Below, one piece after another: positions 46,438 to 54,892 of a stretch of DNA of 64,000 nt. The position numbers and the translations under genes were made by a program. Source of the stretch: Andalucia godoyi (lineage: Eukaryota > Discoba > Jakobea > Jakobida > Andaluciidae); NCBI GenBank assembly GCA_009859145.1, contig VRVR01000009.1, positions 248,001-312,000 on the forward strand. The letters are read 5' to 3'. Every line of letters begins with the position of its first letter. Within the stretch, counting starts at the first letter, position 1. Below the pieces are notes generated by a model. The model did not search any database and was not told the origin of the DNA. It saw nothing but the letters and a program-made list of their open reading frames with translations.

Positions 46438-47547
46438 TTATATCTTGCGCAAAATCTGAACGACATCCTCATCCTCAAGGACATGCTCTCTTCCCACCCT
46501 TTGCGGAGCATGCTTCACACTGAGACCCCAGACGAGCGCACCGGTCATCTCTGCAGCGAGTTGTTTGTGGATCTTCTTGCAAACGCTTTCAAGCGACTGT
46601 CGTCCTTTTCTCATGATAATCGGTTCATCAAAATCTGGTGTGCTGCCCTTTGGCTTGGTGTACACTCGAACGAGATTTAGAATCTCGAAAGATCGGGCCT
46701 GCAGCTCATCCAAGTTCCATCTCTTGTTTCCCGAAATCATCACTGAATTCGGGATTTTGCTGAGCAATTGAAGTTCCTCGTAGCTGACCTCATCGATTTT
46801 GTTGAACACATAGAGACAGGGGATGTAAATACGGTTTCCTTCGATGATATCAATGAGCTCGTCCACAGTAGCATCACATTTGAAGCAGATGTCCACATTG
46901 AGCATCTTGTACTCGGTCAAGACAGCCTTCACAGTCTCGAAATCGAGATTTGTCAGGGTGACCGTCGATGTCATCGACAAGCCTCCTTTGTCCTTCTGTC
47001 GAATGGAGATGTCGGGCGGGCTCTTGTTCAATCGGATCCCAAATCCCTCACACTCCCGTTCCAAAATTCTCTTGAAATTCAGACTTCTGGTGGCATCAAG
47101 GACCATCCAGATGACCGAGCACGTCCGAGCAACGGCGATGACCTGCTTTCCACGACCCTTTCCATCCTTTGCACCTTCAATAATACCCGGCAAATCAAGC
47201 AGCTGAAACTTGGCACCCTTGTATGCAAACGTACCGGGAACGCAAGTCAGCGTGGTGAACTCGTATGCAGCGACTTCTGACCGCGCTGAAGTCATCTTGT
47301 TGAGAAGAGTTGATTTTCCCACCGACGGAAATCCAATAAGTCCAATACGCGCATCCCCCGACTTCGCAACATCGAATCCGGGCTCCGCACTGCCCCCACC
47401 GCCTCCTCGCGGTCCAAGCTGCAAAAGTTCTCTCTTTAGCTTCGCCATTTTAGCCTTTAGCATGCCAAGATGGTGAGCCGTCGCTTTGTTCTTCTGCGTC
47501 CGGTTCATCTCATCTTCAATATCCTTGATTTTTTGGAGTGTCGACAT
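46438..47547 (-). CDS. DRG1: DRG1-type developmentally regulated GTPase
   Basis: 369 residues. Starts [20 protein letters not shown] and continues [20 protein letters not shown], the helical N-terminus of the DRG1/Rbg1 branch. G motifs: GFPSVGKST (P-loop), [24 protein letters not shown] and NKID. The C-terminal TGS domain is present ([13 protein letters not shown] and [16 protein letters not shown]). DRG1, with DFRP1/Tma46, binds translating ribosomes and relieves stalling. The frame begins 11 codons earlier at a GTG; the ATG at 47547 is the family start. It is divergent from the aspartyl-tRNA synthetase gene, another translation factor. Confidence 0.96.
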   Translation of the reverse strand: MSTLQKIKDIEDEMNRTQKNKATAHHLGMLKAKMAKLKRELLQLGPRGGGGGSAEPGFDVAKSGDARIGLIGFPSVGKSTLLNKMTSARSEVAAYEFTTLTCVPGTFAYKGAKFQLLDLPGIIEGAKDGKGRGKQVIAVARTCSVIWMVLDATRSLNFKRILERECEGFGIRLNKSPPDISIRQKDKGGLSMTSTVTLTNLDFETVKAVLTEYKMLNVDICFKCDATVDELIDIIEGNRIYIPCLYVFNKIDEVSYEELQLLSKIPNSVMISGNKRWNLDELQARSFEILNLVRVYTKPKGSTPDFDEPIIMRKGRQSLESVCKKIHKQLAAEMTGALVWGLSVKHAPQRVGREHVLEDEDVVQILRKI

Positions 47548-48104
47548 TTCCTCTTCTTCTCTTGCTGTCCGTGTGTGCACAGCACCCCCTACTATTCAAG
47601 ACCAACAAAACCTCCCTCAAAAAAGGTAAAAGGCTCATAAACCAAATAGAGAATGTGAGAGAAGAAGAAGAAGGAGGAGGAGAAGAAAGAACCGGGACAG
47701 AAAGAGCATTTATTAGAAGAAGACCAATCGCGCTTTTCCCCCATAAAAAAGAAAGCTTTTCGTATGAAGACAATTGTCGACCAACTCAAACAAAAAGCAA
47801 AAGGATAAAATAAAAGATTATGTCATTCAATACTCAAAAAATAATGATAGTGATAATAAAAAGGATTGTCAGAGCAGGCCTCTCTGTCACTCCGTCGCTT
47901 GTCACGTCGAACTTGCATGAGCTTCGCTGTCCTTTTGGGTGTCTCAATTCTGTGTTTCGTATTTTCCTACTTTTTAAACAGAAAGACTCAGCTTCGATCT
48001 CAGAGAAGGGCAAAGAAAACTATCTGTCCATCCTCGTTGTTGCTTTGTGAGTCTCAAGGTTCTGGTTATTGGAAGAAAAAGAAGAAGGACGGGGGGGAAA
48101 AAAA
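47548..48104. promoter_or_regulatory. divergent promoter region between DRG1 and AspRS
   Basis: 557 bp between two translation genes. GA-rich next to DRG1 (about 47655-47700), AT-rich in the centre, T-rich then G/A-rich before the AspRS start. No telo-box-like motif and no RNA gene seen. Confidence 0.5.
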
Positions 48105-49754
48105 ATGTCTGAAGTGTCTCAGGTGCCGCCACCGACCGTGGAGCCGACGGAGGAAGTGGAAAGTGGAGAACTTTCAAAGAGTGCTGCCAAGAAGGCTGCA
48201 AAAAAGGCTGAAAAGGATGCCCGTAAAGCCGCGTCTGCGTCTGCACAGCAGGCTCCGCAGGGAAAGACAATCGAGGAGCTGTTCAAGGCCCTGTCGATTG
48301 AAGACATTGCTGCGGCGCAGTTTGGAGTTCTTCCTCTCGTGCAATCGCGCACCAATGTGCCTGTGGATGCGTTTGCAAGTTTGAAGAATCTCGACGAGTC
48401 GGCAGCTGGAACTGAAGTCCGTGTTCGATGCCGCGTTCATAATTCCAGATCCAAAGGAAAGCTGTGCTTTTTGGTCCTTCGCGATGGCCTCTATTCTGCA
48501 CAGGCAGTTCTTTTCCAGTCCGAGAGCATTTCAAAGGACATGGTGAAGTTTGCGTCGGGTATCCCAAAGGAGTCTATTGTTGACGTTGTCGCGCTGGTCT
48601 CGAAGCCTGACCAGCCGATTGAGAAGTGCTCGCAGAAGACCATTGAGCTGCATGTTCGCAAGCTGTTTGTTGTTTCGATGTCGTCTAGCAATCTTCCCAT
48701 TCAGCTCGAGGATGCAATGCGTCCAGAGTCGGAAACGACTGCAGAGGATGGTACCGAGTTTGTTCGCGTCAATCGTGATACACGCTTGGACAATCGAACG
48801 CTGGACTTGCGTGTTCCGGCGCATCTTGCGATTTTCCGAATCCAATCGATGGTCGGCAATTTGTTCCGCGAGTACCTGTGCACGAATGATTTTATCGAGA
48901 TCCACTCGCCGAAAATGATTGGCGGCGCTTCAGAGGGCGGTGCAAATGTGTTCCAAATCAACTATTTTGGAAACAAGGCGTTTCTTGCACAGTCTCCGCA
49001 GTTGTACAAACAGATGGCTGTGATGGCAGACTTCAAGAAGGTGTTTGAAATCGGACCTGTTTTTAGGGCCGAGAACTCCAACACATTGAGGCATCTGACC
49101 GAATTTACGGGACTTGATATTGAGATGGAGATTGTCAATTCGTATTCGGAAGTTCTCGATGTTCTTGATGACATGTTTGACTTCATCATTCGGAACTTGA
49201 ATTCGCGCTGCCAGCGAGAGATGGAGGTGATTCGCACCCAGTATCCATTTGAACCATTCAAGTATACCAAACCAGCCCTTCGTCTGAAGTACCCTGAAGC
49301 GATCAAGATGCTCAAAGATGCTGGCGCAGACGCCCCCGATCTTGAAGACTTGAGCACTGTGAACGAGCGCCTTCTCGGCAAGCTCGTCAAGGACACATAC
49401 GATACGGATTTCTTCATGCTGGAAAAATTCCCGTCATGTGCTCGTCCATTCTACACAATGCCCTGTCCTGACGATTCGAGATACTCGAATTCGTATGATT
49501 TGTTTTTCAGAGGTCAGGAGATTTGCTCTGGTGCGCAGCGAATTCACGACCCCGAACTCCTTATTTCTCGTGCTCGTGATCTTGGCGTCGATCCTCAAAC
49601 GCTTAGTCACTACATTGATTCTTTCAAATACGGCGCATATCCTCATGGCGGTGCCGGAATTGGCCTTGAGCGCGTGACGATGTTGTTCCTTGGACTGCAG
49701 GACGTGCGCAAGGCATCGCTGTTTCCCCGCGACCCGCAGCGTCTCATGCCTTGA
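48105..49754 (+). CDS. DARS1: cytosolic aspartyl-tRNA synthetase
   Basis: 549 residues, class IIb synthetase. An N-terminal Lys/Ala-rich helix (LSKSAAKKAAKKAEKDARKA, about residues 25-45) is the tRNA-binding extension typical of eukaryotic cytosolic AspRS. The OB-fold anticodon domain follows (VRVRCRVHNSRSKGKLCFLVL), then the catalytic core with motif 2 (FRAENSNTLRHLTEFTGLD) and motif 3 (GAGIGLERVTMLFLG), ending RDPQRLMP. It charges tRNA-Asp. The N-terminus is longer than in human DARS1. The start chosen is the ATG at 48105; the frame extends 12 codons upstream from a TTG through a purine-rich leader. Confidence 0.97.
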   Translation: MSEVSQVPPPTVEPTEEVESGELSKSAAKKAAKKAEKDARKAASASAQQAPQGKTIEELFKALSIEDIAAAQFGVLPLVQSRTNVPVDAFASLKNLDESAAGTEVRVRCRVHNSRSKGKLCFLVLRDGLYSAQAVLFQSESISKDMVKFASGIPKESIVDVVALVSKPDQPIEKCSQKTIELHVRKLFVVSMSSSNLPIQLEDAMRPESETTAEDGTEFVRVNRDTRLDNRTLDLRVPAHLAIFRIQSMVGNLFREYLCTNDFIEIHSPKMIGGASEGGANVFQINYFGNKAFLAQSPQLYKQMAVMADFKKVFEIGPVFRAENSNTLRHLTEFTGLDIEMEIVNSYSEVLDVLDDMFDFIIRNLNSRCQREMEVIRTQYPFEPFKYTKPALRLKYPEAIKMLKDAGADAPDLEDLSTVNERLLGKLVKDTYDTDFFMLEKFPSCARPFYTMPCPDDSRYSNSYDLFFRGQEICSGAQRIHDPELLISRARDLGVDPQTLSHYIDSFKYGAYPHGGAGIGLERVTMLFLGLQDVRKASLFPRDPQRLMP

Positions 49755-50153
49755 GGGAAAAAAGGAAGAAGTGCGCAGTAGTCAGTACGCACTGTGTGTT
49801 AATGGATTCCGATACAGGAAAACGGCGGCTGGACTGACGAAGAAAGCAGGCAAGCAACAGCACCTAAATTAAAAATCCAACCCAACCGACGACAACGACG
49901 ACGACAACGAAGAAGAAGAAGAAGCCGGATAACGGAAAAAACAAACGGACAAATGGGAGAGAGAGAGAAGAAATCTCAAGACTGGAAATACCGGAAATTC
50001 TCAATTGAATTTTATGGAAGCGCTCTTACATCGAATCACGATGACAACGAAAATATCATATCCACAATCACAACATAATAACATATGAATAAAATAAAGC
50101 AACAGCACAACAACAGCAGCAACAACCTCCCCTTCGATTTCTTGCCAGGACAA
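49755..50153. other. 399-bp convergent 3' intergenic region
   Basis: Between AspRS (+) and the CIPK-like kinase (-). Contains GACGAC/GAAGAA-type purine tracts and, at 49993-50030, an inverted copy of the family 2 dispersed repeat. No gene recognised. Confidence 0.5.
49993..50030 (-). repeat. short dispersed repeat, family 2, copy 2 (inverted)
   Basis: Reverse complement of 5823-5861 with about 35 of 39 positions matching and one single-base gap. It also contains an inverted repeat (AAATTC...GAATTT) that could form a small hairpin. Confidence 0.65.
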
Positions 50154-51512
50154 TCAGTTGCGACCTGCAATGGTTGCTCGCGCCATCATGTCATCGAGAG
50201 ACTGCTTCGAAACTATGGACTTCACTTCTTCGATAATATGGCGGACAAGCTCGTTGAATTCAAGAGCATCTCCCTTGATTCGGTTCATTTCCACAAGACA
50301 AAGAGTGTCCGAGACCGTCTTTGTGACCTCGACAGTAAACTGAACGATATCGCGCTGCATCCTTCTCGAGCACTTGATAAACACCCCAGAGGATTTCATT
50401 TGCGGGCTGCAGCCAATCTTTGTCAATCCGCCCATGAGAATGCGAATCACGTCGGGGGCCTTGCCTTCTGCCATGAATTGCGGAGATTTCTTGGATTTGC
50501 CAGACGGGCCAGACACCAAGCCGGTCATCGTGCCTGCCATCAGGTGCGCTGCTAAATCAAATGCATTCATGGTCGGCTTTGGAATGGCCGACTCTGCAGA
50601 TTCTGTTTCTTCAGCGTTCTGGAAATCCTGGGACGATCCGACAGGAGCGGTGGGCGCAGAGGCATGTGCAGCGTCTGCCTCGTCTTTGAAATTCTTTGCA
50701 AACCAAGGGTTCTTCTTGATCTGAGGGATCGTCAATCGTTTCTTGGGATCAACCACCAACATCTTGGAAATGAAGTCGGCGACCTCGGGCGAAAACCATC
50801 GTGGAGTCTTGTACTCGCCCTTTTCGATTTTCTGAAACAGGACATTCAGTGATGGATCATCGAACGGAAGAGCTCCCGCAATCATGACATACAGGATCAC
50901 TCCGCACGACCAAATGTCTGCCTTGAAACCGTCATACCCCTTTTCCGCGAGCACTTCAGGAGCCACGTAATTCGGCGTTCCACAGGTGGTCGTGAGCAGC
51001 TCCGATTTGCCAGCATCAGGAGAGTCCGACAAGGCAGACAAACCAAAGTCAGAGATCTTCAGCACATCCTTCTCATCCAACAGCAGATTCTCAGGCTTCA
51101 AGTCCCGATGAGCAATGTTGTTCTTGTGGCAGTATTCGATTCCTACAATCAGCTGCTGGAAAAAGTACCTTGCAGTGTCCTCATCAAAGCGCTTTGCCTG
51201 GACGATGCGATCGAACAGTTCGCCTCCCGTGATCAGCTCCAAGACAATGTAGATGTTACGCTGTGTTTGCAGCACCTCGTTCAGATTCACAATGTTCGGG
51301 TGGCGCATCATTTTCATGATCGTAATCTCACGCTTCAACTGAGCCTCCATATGCTCCTTGATGACCTTCTGACGATCCACAATCTTCACTGCCCAAGCCT
51401 TTCCTGTGCGAATATCCACAGCATACTTGACCTTTGAAAAAGTACCCTTTCCAAGCGTCTTGCCCAATTCGTAGTTGCCTACGCGCTTTACCATCTGTGA
51501 ATCGGAGGACAT
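50154..51512 (-). CDS. CIPK/SnRK3-like calcium-signalling kinase
   Basis: 452 residues. The kinase domain (about 14-268) begins YELGKTLGKGTFSKVKYAVD and has HRDLKPENLLL, DFGLSALS and CGTPNYVAPEVL, as in the CAMK-like SnRK/AMPK group. After it, at about residues 315-320, comes MNAFDL, the core of the NAF motif by which plant CIPKs bind calcineurin-B-like proteins. The usual ISxSxGxxLxxLF part of that motif is not conserved. The C-terminal domain (RRMQRDIVQFTVEVTKTVSD and RIKGDALEFNELVRHI) resembles the PPI/KA1-like fold of CIPKs. A calcium-sensor-regulated role in ion or nutrient stress is therefore likely but not proven; an AMPK-related kinase with a KA1 domain is the alternative. Confidence 0.82.
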   Translation of the reverse strand: MSSDSQMVKRVGNYELGKTLGKGTFSKVKYAVDIRTGKAWAVKIVDRQKVIKEHMEAQLKREITIMKMMRHPNIVNLNEVLQTQRNIYIVLELITGGELFDRIVQAKRFDEDTARYFFQQLIVGIEYCHKNNIAHRDLKPENLLLDEKDVLKISDFGLSALSDSPDAGKSELLTTTCGTPNYVAPEVLAEKGYDGFKADIWSCGVILYVMIAGALPFDDPSLNVLFQKIEKGEYKTPRWFSPEVADFISKMLVVDPKKRLTIPQIKKNPWFAKNFKDEADAAHASAPTAPVGSSQDFQNAEETESAESAIPKPTMNAFDLAAHLMAGTMTGLVSGPSGKSKKSPQFMAEGKAPDVIRILMGGLTKIGCSPQMKSSGVFIKCSRRMQRDIVQFTVEVTKTVSDTLCLVEMNRIKGDALEFNELVRHIIEEVKSIVSKQSLDDMMARATIAGRN

Positions 51513-51785
51513 CTTCTTCTTCTTCTTCTTCTTGTTGTTGTTGTTGTCGGAGTTGTTCTTTCAAGCTTTCTTTAGCACAAAACAAAAAACCTGTAAAAAC
51601 AAGAGGGAAGAACAGCAGGGAATATGTAAATCACGAGGGCTTGGCAAAATATTTTTTAAAAAAAACTATTAACAGTGTTCTCAGAGATAAAGATGTTTAA
51701 AAAAGCCAATCAAAATAAAATAACAATGATTATGATTATGAGTATAAAATGAACCCCAAAACCAAGACCAAGACCAAGACCAACA

Positions 51786-51822
51786 ACAAGCAACAAGCAA
51801 CAAGCAACAAGCAACAAGCAAA
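51786..51822 (+). repeat. tandem heptamer repeat (CAAGCAA)n
   Basis: About five 7-bp units, directly after a CAAGAC hexamer repeat. Confidence 0.9.
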
Positions 51823-51913
51823 CAATCCGAGGGACGCTGCACAAAACGCATAGATGACAGGGAAGCGCACATGGGGCGGTGGTTGACACTTTGGACAGCT
51901 TTTCCGGGCGGCT

Positions 51914-51948
51914 GTCAGCAGTCAGCAGTCAGCAGCCAGCAGTCAGCA
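51914..51948 (+). repeat. tandem heptamer repeat (GTCAGCA)n
   Basis: Five 7-bp units, the fourth with one substitution. Confidence 0.92.
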
Positions 51949-52360
51949 TGTCCGTGAAGGGATTGATAGCAAATGACAGCAATTTGCAAGCATACAGCAG
52001 GAAAAGTTTCTTCTTTCACGCTGAGGTTTTTTTTTCCTCCGGTGTTTCTTGGCTGTGAGCCGTGCACCATATCCACAAAAAGCTCCAAGCACATTTTTTA
52101 CGACGCTGGACCGCTGGTGGATACCAGAACATGGAGCCAGAAAAGAAGCGACACTGGGTATCAGCTGTCATCCTCATCCACGAAGAGCCTAAGCATCAAC
52201 TGCTGTAGCTCACAGCTCCGTGTGCCGGATCTTTTGCCGCCGCTCTTCTGCTTTTTTTCACTTGCTCGTTCCGTTCTTTGGTCTTGTTATTATTATTTTT
52301 TTCGCTCTTTGTGATTCTCGGTTTTCGGGAGAACGAGATACAAAACAAATTTTCGGGGAG

Positions 52361-54550
52361 ATGGATTTTACGTTTGACCAGGATTTGTTCGCAAAGTTGC
52401 AAGAGACTGGTACGCATTTGAGCAGTGCCGGCGCGAGTCGAAAGCGCGAGCGACAGCAAGCAATCTCGGCCTCAGATTCAGATTCAGATTCAGGTTCAGG
52501 TTCAGGTTCCGATGCAGAAGATGCAGATTCAGGTTCTGAAAATGCAAGTGATGATGGTGTGGGCTCTGTGTTGTCAGATGACGCGGTAGATGAAGATGTC
52601 ATCCTGGATGTTGTAGACTCTGACCATGAAGCGGACGGCGACGAAGAACCGATGTACAAGTTTGACACGTATGCCGATGCCGAGTCTGCGACCGCCAGTT
52701 CATTTTCTGATTTGCACATTTCAAAGATCCTTGTTCGCGGACTCTCTGCCATTGGAATTCACTCTCCCACGCCAGTGCAGGCAGCAGCTATTCCTCCGAT
52801 TCTGAAAGGAATGGATGTGTGCGCAAGCGCTGTCACTGGATCCGGAAAGACGCTCGCATTCCTCCTGCCGCTTCTGGATCGGCTGCTGCATTTGAAAAAG
52901 GACGCAGGATTTGGGTTCAACCAACCTGAATCGAGAATTTTGGTCCTGGTGCCTACGAGAGAGCTTGCTCTGCAGTGCAGTCAGGTGCTTGACAAGCTGT
53001 TCAGCCTTCCGCAGCTGACCAAGTTGGTGACACATTGTGTTCTTATTGGTGGACTGAGCTCTTCTGTCCAGACTGCTCAGCTTCGGCAGAAACCTGACAT
53101 TGTGATCGCGACCCCCGGACGCCTGCTGGACTTGCTGATGAATGCTGCGTCGATCTGCCTGGAAGAAACGATAGAGGTCCTCGTGCTTGACGAAGCCGAT
53201 CGATTGCTAGAAATGGGGTTCGAAGACGAATTGAAAGAAATTCTGTCCCGGTTGAAAGTGTCAGAGGGAAAGCGACAGACTGTCTTATTCTCTGCCACAA
53301 TGACTGAAAAGGTCTCGGATCTGATCCGGCTCTCTTTGAAAAAGCCTGTTCGAGTATCCGTTGATGGAAAATATGATGTTGCATCGGGTTTGTCGCAGGA
53401 GTTTGTGAAGATCCGCACAAGAATATCACTGAAAGTCCTGTCCGAACATCGAACGGGCACCTCACATTCGAACTCTGCTGAACGCATTTCGAAGGATGAA
53501 GATGGCGGTGACAGCGACGACAACGACGACGACGACAACAGCGACGACAACGACGACGAGCGTTTGCCCGAAGCTGCAGAAGAAGCAGATGCCAACGACT
53601 TCACTTCCAAATCCAGGGCTGCAGATAACGTCAGAGATCGAAGCTTTGTCCCGTCTGCAGAAGACCTTGCCCGAGAAGGTGCCTTGTTGGCGCTCTTGAG
53701 GCGGACGTATAAATCCCGGGTGATCGTATTCTTCTCTCTCAAGAGGTCGATTGACCGCGTGTCTTGTCTGCTTTCGCATTTCGGCATCCAGAATGTTGTG
53801 TTGCACGGATCGTTGTCGCAAACGCAAAGAATGGCATCTCTTGCCGACTTTCAGGCAGGGAAGGCGGAGATTCTGCTTTGCACGGACGTTGCTGCTCGTG
53901 GAATTGACATTGCTTCTGTGAAAACTGTGATCAATTACGATCTTCCGTCCGCATTGGCATCCTACATACATCGTGTTGGGCGAACAGCTCGTGCCGGGAA
54001 AAAGGGATGTTCGGTTAGCCTGATAGGAGAAGCAGACCGACGACTTCTGCGGGACATTGTCAAATCTCAAAAGCAAACAAGTGTGTTGAAAAACCGTGTC
54101 GTTGCCCCCAACGTGCTTGCGCAGAATTTTTCGCGCATTCTCCGGGCTGGGTCTGCGATTTCCAGACGTTTGCAGGAGTTATCCGTCGAACGGCAAGTGG
54201 AGCGTACCGAAATGGAATTGAAAAAGGCGCAAAATTCTGTCACCTTTCACGACGAAATCATGAGTCGACCAAAGAAGACGTGGATTCAAAAGAATTCGCT
54301 CGTCCAGCAGGAACTCGAGAATCAAGGGGGTCGACACGGACCGAAGAAATCTGCCAAACAGATGGAACGGGAGAAGGAAATGAAATTTGTTCGTGTCGCT
54401 TCTCGATTTTCCAAGAGGACGCACAAGGACAGCCGGTTGAACGCAGAAGAGCTTCCAAAGAAGAACTCGGGCTCTCATTTTTCCAAAGGAAGTAGACGTA
54501 ATGATTCGAGAGACAGTAAGCGAAGCAAGAGACCGTTTGCAAGCAAGTGA
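52361..54550 (+). CDS. DRS1: DRS1/DDX27-type DEAD-box helicase
   Basis: 729 residues. An acidic Ser/Asp N-terminus (SDSDSDSGSGSGSDAED) precedes the core: Q-motif region LSAIGIHSPTPVQAAAIPP, AVTGSGKT, PTRELA, TPGRLLDLL, DEADRLLEMGFEDEL, SATMT, and in lobe 2 STL-type DVAARGIDIASVKTVINYDLP and HRVGRTARAG. The C-terminal ERTEMELKKAQNSVTFHDEI and SRPKKTWIQ are specific for the DRS1/DDX27 branch, which acts in 27S pre-rRNA processing and 60S assembly in the nucleolus. Unusually, an acidic insert of about 70 residues, part of it GAC/AAC repeats (DDNDDDDNSDDNDDE), separates the two RecA lobes. The start ATG is 52361; the frame continues upstream as an artificial hydrophobic leader. Confidence 0.95.
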   Translation: MDFTFDQDLFAKLQETGTHLSSAGASRKRERQQAISASDSDSDSGSGSGSDAEDADSGSENASDDGVGSVLSDDAVDEDVILDVVDSDHEADGDEEPMYKFDTYADAESATASSFSDLHISKILVRGLSAIGIHSPTPVQAAAIPPILKGMDVCASAVTGSGKTLAFLLPLLDRLLHLKKDAGFGFNQPESRILVLVPTRELALQCSQVLDKLFSLPQLTKLVTHCVLIGGLSSSVQTAQLRQKPDIVIATPGRLLDLLMNAASICLEETIEVLVLDEADRLLEMGFEDELKEILSRLKVSEGKRQTVLFSATMTEKVSDLIRLSLKKPVRVSVDGKYDVASGLSQEFVKIRTRISLKVLSEHRTGTSHSNSAERISKDEDGGDSDDNDDDDNSDDNDDERLPEAAEEADANDFTSKSRAADNVRDRSFVPSAEDLAREGALLALLRRTYKSRVIVFFSLKRSIDRVSCLLSHFGIQNVVLHGSLSQTQRMASLADFQAGKAEILLCTDVAARGIDIASVKTVINYDLPSALASYIHRVGRTARAGKKGCSVSLIGEADRRLLRDIVKSQKQTSVLKNRVVAPNVLAQNFSRILRAGSAISRRLQELSVERQVERTEMELKKAQNSVTFHDEIMSRPKKTWIQKNSLVQQELENQGGRHGPKKSAKQMEREKEMKFVRVASRFSKRTHKDSRLNAEELPKKNSGSHFSKGSRRNDSRDSKRSKRPFASK

Positions 54551-54892
54551 GCCTTGGATGTGTTCGAGCCTACCCTCCCTGTCGAATTTCAATTCACATT
54601 TGGTTCCGAGGCAAAGCTGAGTATGGACGATCAGCAAATGATTAACCATGCTCAGTGTGCAATGCTGGCGTTTGCAAAGAGGCCACGAAATAGCATTGTT
54701 TTCCCCTTTTTTCTTTCTTTCTTTTTCCATGGACTCCTGACTGAGGATGGTGTGAGGAGGGGGAGGAGAACGACAACGGGAGAGAAGAACAGCACGAAAA
54801 AAGGTAAAGAGAAATCGAGTGTGCAAAATCAACGGAAGCGGAAAAATAAAGAATAAAATTTGTACAAAATAAAATACTATCCAAACATGCGG
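54551..54892. other. 342-bp convergent 3' intergenic region with a dispersed element
   Basis: Between DRS1 (+) and the homeodomain gene (-). Begins with copy 2 of dispersed repeat family 1 and ends with AATAAA-type sequences (about 54845-54875) near the homeodomain stop. No gene recognised. Confidence 0.5.
54583..54639 (+). repeat. short dispersed repeat, family 1, copy 2
   Basis: Second copy of the element at 32931-32987, about 84% identical over 57 bp, 32 bp after the DRS1 stop codon. Both + strand translations give similar peptides (EFTFGSDTK and QFTFGSEAK), so the copies may descend from a once-coding segment. Confidence 0.65.

Larger units (their letters stand above)
51513..52360. promoter_or_regulatory. 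848-bp divergent promoter region between CIPK-like kinase and DRS1
   Basis: Contains CTT/GTT triplets next to the kinase start, a CAAGAC then CAAGCAA repeat (about 51761-51822), a GTCAGCA heptamer repeat (51914-51948) and a T-rich leader before DRS1. No gene recognised; 52060-52200 is unique-looking sequence with no long frame. Confidence 0.55.

Noticed and set aside
54179-54832. 217-residue antisense frame opposite the DRS1 3' end
   Set aside because: Shadow of DRS1 coding sequence; no recognisable motifs, starts in the intergenic repeat.
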